Source: an uncultured Collinsella sp. (lineage in GTDB: Bacteria > Actinomycetota > Coriobacteriia > Coriobacteriales > Coriobacteriaceae). From it: DNA of 64,000 nucleotides. The translations under genes were made by a program, and so were the position numbers. Shown piece after piece: positions 34,853-43,735 of the stretch. The stretch lies in assembly GCA_902493375.1 (NCBI GenBank), contig CABUPH010000001.1, forward strand, positions 161,902-225,901. Reading direction: 5' to 3'. Position 1 is the first letter of the stretch, and each line of letters begins with the position of its first letter. The notes under the pieces are model-generated. The model did no database searches. It saw only the letters and a list, made by a program, of their open reading frames with translations, and was not told the origin of the DNA.

Positions 34853-35494
34853 ATGGTCTCGCGGGTTCTCTACCGACCGTTTGATACCGAAGACTTCGAC
34901 GCCATCGCGCTGATTCTGCAGCAGCTTTGGCATAACAATTCGGATAACGATGAGTACAACCGCCTTGAGGCCGCGTGCGACCTCGCCTACTGCCTTTCGT
35001 CGTCGACGTTTTCACAGGTTGCCGTAATCGACGGTCAGGCGCGTGGCATTTCGCTCGCGCGTGCGGGACAGAGCTCCGGCGCCACTATCAACGAGCATTG
35101 GATGGATACCGAACGCGCGCTGCTATCGCAGATGCGTGAGCTGGAGCCTGATGCCTGCGCCGAGTATCTCTCGTTTGTGCGCGCAACCATCCGAACCAAC
35201 AACCGCCTACTCGAGAGCAGCCCGCTGCCGCACGACAACGAGGTCACGCTGCTTGCCGTGGATCGCGATGTCCATGGCCTGGGCGTTGGCACGGTTCTGC
35301 TCGATGCCGCGGTCTCGTACCTGTCCTCGCGCGGGGCGACAAGGGCGCACCTGTACACCGACTCCAACTGCTCGTGGAAGTTCTACGAGCTGCACGGCTT
35401 TAAGCGCACCGCCACACACCGCGCCAACCGCGAAGAGCGCCGCCACGACATGCCGCGCGAAAGCTTCCTCTACGAGCTGGACCTAACCGCCTAA
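34853..35494 (+). CDS. GNAT-family N-acetyltransferase
   Basis: The acetyl-CoA binding motif A is clear: EVTLLAVDRDVHGLGVGTVLLDAAVSYLSSRGA (Q/RxxGxG/A as DVHGLGVG, about residues 140-145), followed by LYTDSNCSWKFYELHGF, the usual motif B with the Tyr. The N-terminal ~100 residues are variable and would define the substrate, which is unknown. AAAGAGG lies 5 nt before ATG 34853. It is divergent from purH and followed by a cluster of repeats. Confidence 0.88.
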   Translation: MVSRVLYRPFDTEDFDAIALILQQLWHNNSDNDEYNRLEAACDLAYCLSSSTFSQVAVIDGQARGISLARAGQSSGATINEHWMDTERALLSQMRELEPDACAEYLSFVRATIRTNNRLLESSPLPHDNEVTLLAVDRDVHGLGVGTVLLDAAVSYLSSRGATRAHLYTDSNCSWKFYELHGFKRTATHRANREERRHDMPRESFLYELDLTA

Positions 35495-35496
35495 AC

Positions 35497-35550
35497 CTGG
35501 CAGTTAGGGACGTTCCTTTTATACCGGCATCCCGGGACACTCCTTGGCAG
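35497..35550. repeat. Palindromic repeat, family C (copy 2, degenerate)
   Basis: CTGGCAGTTAGGGACGTTCC, then GGGACACTCCTTGGCAG. It begins 2 nt after the acetyltransferase stop. This and the next elements fill the 515-bp gap to 36009; the last ~110 bp of the gap show nothing recognisable. Confidence 0.7.
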
Positions 35551-35559
35551 CAACCACGC

Positions 35560-35590
35560 CTAGTCATTGGGGACGTTCTTAAATGACTAG
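35560..35590. repeat. Palindromic repeat, family D (copy 1)
   Basis: CTAGTCATT-GGGGACGTTCTT-AAATGACTAG, followed by a partial copy TCGCTGGGGACAGTCTTG. The second copy is at 52378-52410. Confidence 0.8.
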
Positions 35591-35667
35591 TCGCTGGGGA
35601 CAGTCTTGAGCAAAACGGCCGCCAAAGCCCTCGTTGACATCGCCCTATAGGGGGCCTGCAAATGGCT

Positions 35668-35896
35668 GTGGACAAAAAACATCGAATATGAGTACTGTTA
35701 CCTTTTTAGTAGCAGCGCAATTCGGCTTTTTCGGGTCTCTTAGGCGTCTCGACGCGCCGGATGAACTAACGTATCTCCCCGAATGTACAATAAAATGGAC
35801 TCCTAACGAGAAATAATATCGTTAGGAGTCCATTTTTTGTAAAAATAAATGTGACAAGCTAGGCAACAGTACTCATATTTGGCATTTTTTGCCCAC
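35668..35896. repeat. 230-bp-class element with related inverted ends, copy 2 (229 bp)
   Basis: The left end reads GTGGACAAAAAACATCG, then AATATGAGTACTGTTACC. The reverse complement of the right end reads GTGGGCAAAAAATGCC, then AATATGAGTACTGTTGCC. The left ~50 bases match copy 1 at 12797 almost exactly; the middle differs. Confidence 0.75.
35792..35838. terminator. Perfect 18-bp hairpin with T-run inside the element
   Basis: AAAATGGACTCCTAACGA, 9-nt loop, TCGTTAGGAGTCCATTTT, then TTG. Terminator-like on both strands. Confidence 0.75.
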
Positions 35897-36009
35897 TGCC
35901 CCTTGCGCGAAGGTCCGCAGCGGAAAGTATGGCCCGTTTCGATGCGCAAAAATGGGATGAATCTTCCCTGGCAACCGCCCAGTAAGATCCACCCCAAAGC
36001 AAGCGCTCG

Positions 36010-37950
36010 CTAGAATGTTCCGCCGCCTCCGCCGACGCCGCCGCCTCCGCCGCCCGAGAAGCCGCCGCCACCGCCGCCGCTCGAGCTATCGGAACTCGAA
36101 GCCAGCTCACGGATGCTCTCGTGATACACGTCATCGAACGAATCGAGCGGGGACTGGTTTCCGTAGTGATGGTAGTACCACCAGTAGCAGGGATAATTGT
36201 CGTAGAAACCGTCGGCCTCGCGCACCTCGGGAGGAACAGCCTCGGCAAGCTGACGCAGGACTTCCTTCGAAACGCCAAGCGCCGCGCCCATCACCAGAAG
36301 TTTATTCCATAGGACCAAATCGCCGGGGACGGCTTCCTTTAGACGCGTGAAGTCCTCGAGCCAATGCTTAAGCGCCTTGCAGCGAGCCGCCACCTCGGCG
36401 CCCTCCGGCGTAAAGCGGCGGAACGTAAGGCCCACGCCAATACCCACCAGCACAATCGGCACCGAGATAACCGCGGCGATAATGTTCGCCTGCGCGCCGT
36501 CGGTAAAGAAGATGGATCCCACGGGAACAAAGGCGATCAGAATACCAAGAACCAGGCAAAACACCATTGCAACAATGCCGTCCGAGGCAACGTACTCGCT
36601 ATCGGCCAGCTTGCCCTTAACGGTGTTCTGATAGTCCTCGAGCTTATCACCCACGGGTGTAGCGTGCTGCTTGACGTAGTGCTGCAGCTCGTCGAACGTG
36701 CGCGAACGGTCACCGTTCTCGTCAGGCTTAGCACCGGCAAAGAAGACCTTGAGCACCATGTGGTCAATGCCCTTGGCCGACTTCCAGCCCGCATCACTCA
36801 CCGTCACGCGATACGTCTGCTCTTCTTTTTCACGCCCCAACAGACCCTTCTTGGCCTTGGTCACGGTCGTCTGCTCCAGCTTGATCACACGGTCGTCAGT
36901 GAGCTTCATGAGCGTGGCGATATATGCCTGATCGGGCACCTCGTTCCAGCTCATAAGGGCCGAAAGCACGGCGGGATGGTCGGCCGAGGGCACATCGCGG
37001 AAATATTCGTCCTGGAAAAGCGGCTTGGGCTTGGGCTTGCGCAGCTTGAGCATAACGATTGTGCCGGTAAAGGCCACCGCCGCAACAACACTTAGCACGG
37101 CAAGTGCATTGGCAATCATGCGAGCGTGAGCGCGGCGGGCGTTAGCTTCGTCGGCCCATTCCTTCTCTTCGCTCAGGATCGTTGACATGCGCTCTTCGCC
37201 CGAGGCGGCAAGCTGCGGCACCCAGTCGCTGGGGAAGGCGATGCGTGCCTCGGCGAATTCGCCCTGATGCACGCAGGGAATGGTATAGGTGACCATGGGC
37301 TCGTCCTCATCGAGCGACACGTCGCCCGTCAGCGGACCGTGGCCCCATGCGCGGAAGTTATCGCCTTTGACGGCCGCCGTCCCGGCAGCGGCATTTGCGA
37401 AGCGCACTTCCATCTCGACATCGTCGGAATCCGCAGACCAGCCGTCGCCCACGAACTTCCAGTAGAGCTCGGCGGTATCGGCCCAGTTCATAACCGCACC
37501 GGTCATGGTGTAGCTCACGTAATAGATCGCGCTGTCGCCGCTCTCGTGGGGGCTGAACACCTTAATCCTTACGCCGTCACCGGCCTGCTCGACCGTGTAG
37601 ACGCCAGAATCGCCCTTGTTCGCGCTATCGACTTTGTTAAACGCGGTGTCCTCTTCCTCGACACTCAGCACGTCAACGCCCGCCGTGCCGCCCTGCTGGT
37701 TGGTGCCCGTATTGATCTCCCAAAACACGCCGTTGATGTCGTCGTCGAAATCAAACTGGCGTCCCTCGACAACGGTCAGCGATCCATCGGCTTCGACCGT
37801 GGCGCTGATGTAGGTTTGGGTCATGGAATAACCGTCGGCGTGTGCGGCGGCGGGCAGTAGCAGCAATGCAAGCGCGACGAGTGCGCAGACGGAAGCAAAT
37901 CGCGCAAACAGGCGGCGCTGCCGACAGGTTTTGGCAACGGGGGCGTTCAT
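36010..37950 (-). CDS. DUF2207-type membrane protein with Gly-rich tail
   Basis: An N-terminal signal peptide (after RQRRLFARF, hydrophobic core VCALVALALLLLPAAAHA) precedes an extracellular beta-rich DUF2207 domain (~residues 40-270). A membrane span (VLSVVAAVAFTGTIVML, ~300), a cytoplasmic region, a second pair of spans (~490-540) and a soluble part rich in Trp/Tyr follow. The last ~30 residues are Ser/Gly runs (SSSGGGGGGFSGGGGGG), typical of this family (TPM/DUF2207 C-termini). Function is unknown; such proteins are envelope-associated. The ATG at 37950 has AAAGGATG upstream. Length 646 residues. Monocistronic. Confidence 0.88.
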   Translation of the reverse strand: MNAPVAKTCRQRRLFARFASVCALVALALLLLPAAAHADGYSMTQTYISATVEADGSLTVVEGRQFDFDDDINGVFWEINTGTNQQGGTAGVDVLSVEEEDTAFNKVDSANKGDSGVYTVEQAGDGVRIKVFSPHESGDSAIYYVSYTMTGAVMNWADTAELYWKFVGDGWSADSDDVEMEVRFANAAAGTAAVKGDNFRAWGHGPLTGDVSLDEDEPMVTYTIPCVHQGEFAEARIAFPSDWVPQLAASGEERMSTILSEEKEWADEANARRAHARMIANALAVLSVVAAVAFTGTIVMLKLRKPKPKPLFQDEYFRDVPSADHPAVLSALMSWNEVPDQAYIATLMKLTDDRVIKLEQTTVTKAKKGLLGREKEEQTYRVTVSDAGWKSAKGIDHMVLKVFFAGAKPDENGDRSRTFDELQHYVKQHATPVGDKLEDYQNTVKGKLADSEYVASDGIVAMVFCLVLGILIAFVPVGSIFFTDGAQANIIAAVISVPIVLVGIGVGLTFRRFTPEGAEVAARCKALKHWLEDFTRLKEAVPGDLVLWNKLLVMGAALGVSKEVLRQLAEAVPPEVREADGFYDNYPCYWWYYHHYGNQSPLDSFDDVYHESIRELASSSDSSSGGGGGGFSGGGGGGVGGGGGTF

Positions 37951-38062
37951 AGGCACATCCTTTGTCTGTGATACCAGCAACGCCATTGTCCCACGTTTAC
38001 GGGCGCACATGACGAACATCTAGGCCAGCGGAGTATCAAACGGGACGAAAGTCACGCCCGCG

Positions 38063-38117
38063 GCCGGCACCTGGGGACGTTCCTTATCTGCCGGCAAACT
38101 AGGACACTCCTTGGCAT
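38063..38117. repeat. Palindromic repeat, family C (copy 3, degenerate)
   Basis: GGCCGGCACCTGGGGACGTTCC, split as GGCACC-TGGGGACGTTCC, then CTGCCGGCAAACTAGGACACTCCTTGGCA. It is in the 509-bp gap 37951-38459, whose only other visible structure is the hairpin at 38288-38321. Confidence 0.65.
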
Positions 38118-38287
38118 AGCCCGCTCCGGCAATAGATACCACTTCATAGCTCCGTCACAGGTGTAGCGGCTTTGTGTTGCCGCGACGCGCACTGATTGAG
38201 TCCGTGAGCAAGGGGCATAAAGCAGTTGAGCGAAAACGGTTTGCCCCTTTGCCGTTCGCTTGAGGATCATGTCCCCCTTTTCCGCGG

Positions 38288-38321
38288 AAACCCCGGCAGT
38301 TGCGAAGAGCTGCCGGGGTTT
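38288..38321. terminator. Perfect 12-bp hairpin upstream of gluQ
   Basis: AAACCCCGGCAG, 10-nt loop, CTGCCGGGGTTT, then CTGTCGTTTG on the plus strand. It has the shape of a terminator, but no gene was found directly upstream on either strand, so an untranslated transcript could end here. Confidence 0.5.
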
Positions 38322-38446
38322 CTGTCGTTTGAGGGGTTGGGCTGGCGGGTGGCGATCGAGCTGTCGAGCCGGTGGTCCGGCACGCGCAACGCGCGGCCTC
38401 GGCAACTTGCAGGCCACGGCAGCGTCTCCCCCACCGCGCCCCGCGC

Positions 38447-38452
38447 TATACT
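38447..38452 (+). promoter_or_regulatory. -10 box implying a leaderless gluQ transcript
   Basis: TATACT ends 7 nt before the ATG at 38460, so transcription would begin at about the start codon. No ribosome-binding site precedes the ATG. No good -35 box was found. Confidence 0.45.
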
Positions 38453-38459
38453 CGTCCGC

Positions 38460-39479
38460 ATGGATATCAACGCACGCAACATAACAACGCCCGCTGTGGC
38501 CACATCGACGGCGCCCAACAGCAAGCTCGCCCCCGCCCTCGCGCCGGTCGTGGGCCGCTTTGCCCCGTCGCCCTCGGGCCGCATGCACTTGGGCAACGTG
38601 TTCAGCTGCCTGTGCGCATGGCTTTCGGCCCGCAGCCAGGGCGGCAGCATCGTATTGCGTATCGAGGACCTGGACGATCGCTGCAAGCGCCCGGAACTTG
38701 CCGCTCAACTGATTGACGACCTGGCCTGGCTAGGGCTTGAGTGGGACGAAGGCCCCTACTACCAGCACGATCGCCTCGACCTGTACGAGAGCGCCTTGCA
38801 CCAGCTACAAGACGCCGGCCTCACCTATCCCTGCTTTTGCACGCGCGCCGAACTCCACGCCGCGAGCGCGCCGCACGCGAGCGACGGCACGCCCATCTAC
38901 CGCGGCGCCTGCCGAGGCCTTTCTGCCGAGGAGGTTGCCCGCCGCAGCATCCTGCGTGCTCCGGCCACGCGCCTGCGCGTGCCCGCCGTCGACGACCTCA
39001 CAGACGATGTGGTCGAATTCGTTGACCGCACGTACGGAGCCCAATGCGAGGCACTCGCCACCGAGTGCGGCGACTTTTTGGTGCGTCGCAGCGACGGCGT
39101 GTTTGCCTATCAGCTGGCCGTGGTGGTCGACGACGCTGCCATGGGCGTCACCGAGATCGTACGCGGATGCGACCTGCTTGGTTCCACGCCGCGCCAGATC
39201 TATCTGCAACATCTGCTGGGACTGCCCACACCGCGCTACGCGCACATTCCGCTGCTCATGTCGCCGGACGGCCGCCGCCTTTCCAAGCGCGATCGCGATC
39301 TGGACCTGGGCGAGCTCCGCACCCGCTTTGGCACACCCGAGGCACTGTTGGGATGGCTCGCCGGGCAAACAGGCATCGCGCCGGACACCACGCCGCGCTC
39401 TGCCGAACAGCTGGTCGAGCACTTTAGATGGAACGTCATCCGTGCGCACCGCGAGAACATCACTGTAACGGTCGAGTAG
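38460..39479 (+). CDS. gluQ: Glutamyl-Q tRNA(Asp) synthetase
   Basis: Truncated GluRS paralogue that charges glutamate onto queuosine 34 of tRNA-Asp. GRFAPSPSGRMHLGNV carries the HIGH-like motif, and MSPDGRRLSKRDRDLDL carries the KMSKS-like motif. CFCTRAEL with a later YRGACR forms the zinc site that marks GluQ. The protein lacks the GluRS anticodon-binding domain (339 residues). The start at 38460 begins MDINARN; an N-terminal Ala/Thr-rich extension of about 30 residues precedes the catalytic core, so a start inside it is possible. The 4-nt-spaced -10 box and missing SD suggest leaderless expression. Confidence 0.92.
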   Translation: MDINARNITTPAVATSTAPNSKLAPALAPVVGRFAPSPSGRMHLGNVFSCLCAWLSARSQGGSIVLRIEDLDDRCKRPELAAQLIDDLAWLGLEWDEGPYYQHDRLDLYESALHQLQDAGLTYPCFCTRAELHAASAPHASDGTPIYRGACRGLSAEEVARRSILRAPATRLRVPAVDDLTDDVVEFVDRTYGAQCEALATECGDFLVRRSDGVFAYQLAVVVDDAAMGVTEIVRGCDLLGSTPRQIYLQHLLGLPTPRYAHIPLLMSPDGRRLSKRDRDLDLGELRTRFGTPEALLGWLAGQTGIAPDTTPRSAEQLVEHFRWNVIRAHRENITVTVE

Positions 39480-39494
39480 CCAGCCACCCCGCCT

Positions 39495-40220
39495 CTACGC
39501 AACATCCCAGGGCTGGAGTTCGTCACCCAAGCGAACGATGCAGTCATAGAGCACGGTGTGGCGCTCGGCCGGGTTGGCATCCCGATGAAAATGCCCGTAG
39601 TACCAGCGCTTATAATCCAAGCGGTCTTCCAGCTCATCGAAAAATGCAGTAAGACGATCAACGCCGGGGCAATTCCAGCCGGGTGCCGGATAGAGCGTGG
39701 GCGAGAGCATGCGCGTGGAGCAGGTGTGGGTGATTACGTAGTCGACCTTCCAACCCACGCTGTCGAGCTTTGCCCGCGCCTCCTCAAAGTTGCGCTCGTC
39801 CGGCAGTTCCTGCGGCCACCAGCTGGAATACGGAATGCGGTATTCCTTGTCCACGCTCGTGGCGCCGCCCATGGTAAAGATCGTTGAGCCGTCGAGCTCA
39901 AAAACCTCGCCACGCGTCAGGCGCCGTATGGGCGAGGTATCCGACAGGCGCTGCGTCAGCCCACCGTGCCACAACTCCATGGGTCGCTCCGCCCAGTGAT
40001 CGAAACGCTCGTGGTTGCCGTCGACAAACAGCACGGTGTAGGGGCGCGACTCCAGCCAAGCAATATCGGCGCACTCCTCGGCAGAAAAATCCAAGGGAAA
40101 GCCAAAATCGCCGGCGACGATGAGATAGTCGTCACTCGTCAGACTATCCCCAAGATCCCAGTCGCGCAGCTTTTGCATGTCGAGGCCGCTGTGAATATCG
40201 CCCGTCACATAGACCGTCAT
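39495..40220 (-). CDS. Calcineurin-like metallophosphoesterase
   Basis: The metal-binding motifs occur in order: TGDIHSG (residues 5-11), AGDFG, VDGNHERF, THTCS and YGHFH near the C-terminus. This fits a binuclear phosphoesterase of the kind often annotated as Ser/Thr phosphatase-like or YfcE-distant. The substrate is unknown. The start at 40220 (MTVYVTGDIH) is chosen because the motif normally begins within the first five residues; AGGGAAG lies upstream. It is convergent with gluQ. Confidence 0.88.
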   Translation of the reverse strand: MTVYVTGDIHSGLDMQKLRDWDLGDSLTSDDYLIVAGDFGFPLDFSAEECADIAWLESRPYTVLFVDGNHERFDHWAERPMELWHGGLTQRLSDTSPIRRLTRGEVFELDGSTIFTMGGATSVDKEYRIPYSSWWPQELPDERNFEEARAKLDSVGWKVDYVITHTCSTRMLSPTLYPAPGWNCPGVDRLTAFFDELEDRLDYKRWYYGHFHRDANPAERHTVLYDCIVRLGDELQPWDVA

Positions 40221-40305
40221 CGGATTACCACTTCCCTGCAAGTCGCTAGCCCACATTCTGCACGATTACTAAGCTAACCGTTCCAGCCCTTCCATCCCTT
40301 AGGGC

Positions 40306-40545
40306 TTACCCTTCGTTCTTCCATCCAAACGGGTCAAGCACCCAAAAAACCAGATCGAGCACGCCGCCGGTCATCATGGCGCCGGCAAGGGCCATGCAAA
40401 CGTGCAGGGAACTGGTACTTCGGAGCACGTCGAATGGCCCCAGAACAGCCAGCAGCGCGACCGCTGCGTCGGCAAAGCACAGTGCGAGGCACGGCCCCGC
40501 GTCCTTGACGCACTTCTTTGCGAGATGCTTTGCGTTGTCACTCAT
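40306..40545 (-). CDS. Small membrane protein, unknown function (79 aa)
   Basis: The ATG at 40545 has AAGGAG 9 nt upstream. The product (MSDNAKHLAKKCVKDAG...) has two hydrophobic segments (CLALCFADAAVALLAVLG and CMALAGAMMTGGVLDLVFWVL), so it probably spans the membrane twice. I do not recognise the family. In-frame sequence further upstream to 40821 is open but runs into the MITE-like element and is unlikely to be translated. Confidence 0.6.
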   Translation of the reverse strand: MSDNAKHLAKKCVKDAGPCLALCFADAAVALLAVLGPFDVLRSTSSLHVCMALAGAMMTGGVLDLVFWVLDPFGWKNEG

Positions 40546-40706
40546 CGGTATCGAACTCCTTAGAGGGTCATTGTTCAGACGCATGCCGCCGCGGCAGAGC
40601 GGGGCGGCAGGGTAAGTGTCACATGCCGTGCGGACATCAATGGAGAAACCGCCTGCTCGACCAACCCTTGACGCCGTTTTGCACCGGCACCCCATCCCCC
40701 CGCTGT

Positions 40707-40890
40707 CGAGGTCTAATTCTTTTCCCGAGAAGTGAACGGCTGTTTTTGAGCCCCTGAAACAGCCGCATTTTTCGGCGGCAAAATCGTGGGATTTCAGCAT
40801 TGAAACCGCAGGAAACGACACCTTTAAAGTGTCGATGCTTCGGGGGTCCGTTTTAGCTCGTTCACTTCTCGGGAAAAGTATTAGACCTCG
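40707..40890. mobile_element. MITE-like element, 184 bp, with ~32-bp terminal inverted repeats
   Basis: The ends CGAGGTCTAAT..CTTTTCCCGAGAAGTGAACG are inverted repeats with one mismatch in about 32 bases. The interior is AT-richer and has smaller palindromes (GGCTGTTT...AAACAGCC, GACACTTTAAAGTGTC-like) and no coding frame. No target-site duplication is obvious. It sits in the 554-bp gap 40546-41099; the remaining ~200 bp carries an AT-rich stretch (CACTATAGAG) that may hold the promoter of the next gene. Confidence 0.7.
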
Positions 40891-41099
40891 CTGCTAGCTA
40901 TCCAGAAAGGCATCTCTCCCTTCCCCACCGCCACCCAAAAACTCATCCAACATTAATCTTGGCTCAAGAATCGCTTAATCTATAACCTGCACTATAGAGT
41001 TCGACCAAGGGCGGGGCGGCGCCACGCAGGTCGCCGAACGCAACGCTCGCGCCCGGGCAAATCGCCCGGCGTCGCGCCCATCGAACGAAAGGACAGGTC

Positions 41100-41642
41100 A
41101 TGGACGACCTCGAAAAAGTTGAAACCATCCGCACCAAGTGCAACGTGAGCTACACCGATGCCAAAGCCGCGCTCGACGCCGCCGACGGCAACGTTTTGGA
41201 TGCCATCATTTGGCTCGAGTCGCAGGGCAAGACACAGACCACGTCAGCGCACGCCGCCACCGAGTCCGCGCCGGTCGACGAGCCCTCGACCGAGATGGTT
41301 GCCGCGCAGGCCGCCTACGAAAAGTCGAGCGAAAAGACCGACTTCTCCAAGAAGATGGACAGCGTGTGGGAGTACCTCAAAAAGCTCTTCCGCCTGAGCC
41401 TGGACACCAAGTTTATCGCCACGCGCCGCGACGCGATCATCCTCAACATTCCCATCCTGATCCCCATCGTCGCGCTGTTTGCCTGGGGCGCCACGATATG
41501 GCTGATGCTGATTGGCCTGTTCTTTGGCATGCGTTACCGCATCGATAGCGACGGCGACGTACCCGGCAGCATCAACAACCTTATGAATCACGCTGCCGAT
41601 GCCGCGGACGACATCAAGCAAAATCTCAACGACGACAAGTAA
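41100..41642 (+). CDS. UBA-like / DUF4342 membrane-associated protein
   Basis: The N-terminal ~45 residues form a UBA/TS-N-like three-helix unit (VETIRTKCNVSYTDAKAALDAADGNVLDAIIWLES). A charged Ala/Ser linker follows, then a DUF4342-type domain (residues ~85-160) with the hydrophobic span AIILNIPILIPIVALFAWGATIWLMLIGLFFGM. Such proteins are common in Firmicutes and Coriobacteriia, with no known function. GAAAGGACAG precedes the ATG. It lies 19 nt upstream of a two-component system on the same strand and may be co-transcribed with it. Confidence 0.8.
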   Translation: MDDLEKVETIRTKCNVSYTDAKAALDAADGNVLDAIIWLESQGKTQTTSAHAATESAPVDEPSTEMVAAQAAYEKSSEKTDFSKKMDSVWEYLKKLFRLSLDTKFIATRRDAIILNIPILIPIVALFAWGATIWLMLIGLFFGMRYRIDSDGDVPGSINNLMNHAADAADDIKQNLNDDK

Positions 41643-41660
41643 TCGCAGACGGGGGCACGC

Positions 41661-42437
41661 ATGGCACGGATCCTGATCGTAGAGGACGAGGAGAAAATCG
41701 CCCGCTTTGTGACGCTCGAGCTGGAGCACGAGGGCTACCAGGTGGAGCACGCCGCCGACGGCCGCACCGCCGTGGACCTGGCGCTGGAGCGCGACTACGA
41801 TCTGATTCTGCTCGATGTGCTGTTGCCGCAGCTCAACGGCATGGAGGTGCTGCGGCGCGTACGCAAACACAAGGATGTGCCGGTGATCATGGTCACCGCG
41901 CGCGATGCCGTGATGGACAAGGTGGCCGGGCTCGACGCCGGTGCTGACGATTACCTGACCAAGCCGTTTGCGATTGAGGAGCTGTTCGCACGGATCCGCG
42001 TGGCGCTGAAGCGCTCGGAGGCCGTGCGGGCGGCTTCCGGCGCCCGCGCCGAGACGGGCATGGCGGCCGGCGCGGGCGGAGACGCCGCTGCAATACCCCC
42101 GGTCAGCGACTCGACTCGAGCTTCCGCCTTGCCCTCCCCCGCCACGCTCACCGTGGGCTCGGTCGCGCTCGATCCCGACCGCCGCGAAGTCACCGTCGCA
42201 GGCTCGCCCATCGTGCTCACGGCCCGCGAGTTCGACGTCCTCGCCCTGCTTATGGCGCACGCCGGCACCGTGCTCACGCGCGAGCGCATCGCGCACGAGG
42301 CGCTGGGCTACGAATACGTGGGCGACACCAACAACGTCGACGTGCACATCGCGCACCTGCGCGCCAAGATCGAGGACGCCGGTGGTACCCGCATCATCCA
42401 GACCGTGCGCGGGGTGGGCTATGTCTGCCGTGCGTAA
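41661..42437 (+). CDS. OmpR-family response regulator
   Basis: The receiver (RILIVEDEEKIARFVTLELEHEGYQVE, phospho-Asp in LILLDVLLPQLNG at about residue 51, TARDA, KPFAIEEL) is joined to a winged-helix domain (VALDPDRREVTVAGSPIVLTAREFDVLALLM to GTRIIQTVRGVGYVCR). The linker between them is unusually long and Ala/Gly/Ser-rich (about residues 122-165). It overlaps the kinase gene by 17 nt, so the two are translationally coupled. The regulon cannot be read from context; the DUF4342 gene immediately upstream is a candidate partner. Confidence 0.94.
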   Translation: MARILIVEDEEKIARFVTLELEHEGYQVEHAADGRTAVDLALERDYDLILLDVLLPQLNGMEVLRRVRKHKDVPVIMVTARDAVMDKVAGLDAGADDYLTKPFAIEELFARIRVALKRSEAVRAASGARAETGMAAGAGGDAAAIPPVSDSTRASALPSPATLTVGSVALDPDRREVTVAGSPIVLTAREFDVLALLMAHAGTVLTRERIAHEALGYEYVGDTNNVDVHIAHLRAKIEDAGGTRIIQTVRGVGYVCRA

Positions 42438-43716
42438 CGCCGAGGCCAAGCGCGTCACCTCCATCGCCCGCGCCATCAACTGGAGCTATATGTGGCGCCG
42501 TCTGATGAGCTACGTTTGGCTCGACCTGCTGCTAGTAGTGATTGTGGCGGCGATCCTCGTCTATGGATACAACCAGACGCTGCCCGACGGCGCGTTTACC
42601 GCAGGCTGGATCCCCAGCGCCACCGTTCACGGCATGTCGCTGACGCCCGCACGCGGCTGGAACCCGACCACACTCACCTATACCGTCGAGCTTGCGCGCA
42701 CCACCAAGACCTTCCCCCTCGCGCAGGACCTCGTCGCGCTATGGCCTCTCTACCTTGTCGTTGTGGGTTGGCAGGTCATCAGCGTGCTCAACATGCTCGG
42801 CGGCGCCCGCCGCGTGCGCCGCACCATGGCGCCGCTCAACGATCTGGCCCTGCGCGTGGACGAACTCAGCCGCATGCAACTCGCCGGCGGCAAAATGGAA
42901 ACGCTGGAGCAGGCTATCGAGCGAGCAAGCGTCGACTCGCCGAGCGTCACCACCGGCGACGCCGATCTGGCGAGTATCGAGGTCGCACTCAACCGCCTGC
43001 TGCGCCAGATGCAAGAGGCAAAGCTGCAGCAGATGCGCTTTGTCAACGATGCGAGCCACGAGCTGCGCACGCCCATCGCGGTGATTCAGGGCTACGTAAA
43101 CATGCTCGACCGCTGGGGCAAAGACGACCCGGACGTGCTGGCAGAATCCATCGCGTCCCTCAAGGCCGAAAGCGAGCACATGCAAGAGCTCGTGGAGCAG
43201 CTGCTGTTTTTGGCGCGCGGCGATGCCGGGCGCACGGTCCTGCGGCGCGCAAATACCAACCTTGCCGCACTGGTCGGCGAGGTATGCGAGGAATCGCAGA
43301 TGATCGATACCGAGCACACGTATCGGCTGGCCTTTGACGCTGCGCTTGTCAGCGACCCGCGCTGCGACGCGTCCGTCGACGTGGCGCTCGTGAAGCAGGC
43401 TCTGCGCGTGATCGTGCAAAACGCCGCCAAGTACTCGGATGCGGGAACGACCGTCACATTTGGCGTAGCGCCCGATGTGGGCACGGGCACGATCGATATA
43501 GCCGTTGAGGACGAGGGCATCGGCATGAACCAGGAATCCGCAGCCCACGCGTTTGAACGGTTCTACCGCGCCGACAACGCACGCGATGCCGGCGCGCAGG
43601 GCTCGGGTCTGGGGCTTGCCATTGCCAAGTGGATCGTCGACAGCCACGGCGGCGTCATCGGTGTGACCTCGGTCGAAGGAGTCGGCAGCCGCTTTACGAT
43701 TCGCCTGCCGCGGTAG
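42421..43716 (+). CDS. Two-component sensor histidine kinase (HisKA/HATPase)
   Basis: Two membrane spans (LLLVVIVAAILVYGY and LVALWPLYLVVVGWQVISVL) flank a ~75-residue external sensor loop. A HAMP-like linker follows, then the His box FVNDASHELRTPIAVIQGYVNML and the ATPase boxes (VIVQNAAKYSD, VEDEGIGM, FERFYRAD, GSGLGLAIAKWIVDSHGG). The start ATG at 42421 lies inside the response regulator gene, with GGGGTGGG upstream. At 431 residues the protein is complete, unlike the kinase at 30249. Confidence 0.94.
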   Translation: MSAVRNAEAKRVTSIARAINWSYMWRRLMSYVWLDLLLVVIVAAILVYGYNQTLPDGAFTAGWIPSATVHGMSLTPARGWNPTTLTYTVELARTTKTFPLAQDLVALWPLYLVVVGWQVISVLNMLGGARRVRRTMAPLNDLALRVDELSRMQLAGGKMETLEQAIERASVDSPSVTTGDADLASIEVALNRLLRQMQEAKLQQMRFVNDASHELRTPIAVIQGYVNMLDRWGKDDPDVLAESIASLKAESEHMQELVEQLLFLARGDAGRTVLRRANTNLAALVGEVCEESQMIDTEHTYRLAFDAALVSDPRCDASVDVALVKQALRVIVQNAAKYSDAGTTVTFGVAPDVGTGTIDIAVEDEGIGMNQESAAHAFERFYRADNARDAGAQGSGLGLAIAKWIVDSHGGVIGVTSVEGVGSRFTIRLPR

Positions 43717-43735
43717 GAAGCCTCTCGGAATAAAT

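Noticed and set aside
38063..38340. A structured housekeeping RNA (SRP RNA, RNase P RNA, 6S) upstream of gluQ
   Set aside because: None of the conserved sequence elements of these RNAs is present; only a hairpin and a palindromic repeat are seen.
40546..40821. In-frame N-terminal extension of the small membrane protein
   Set aside because: It enters the MITE-like element, has no ribosome site and a Cys/Arg-rich non-protein-like composition; the start at 40545 has a good AAGGAG.
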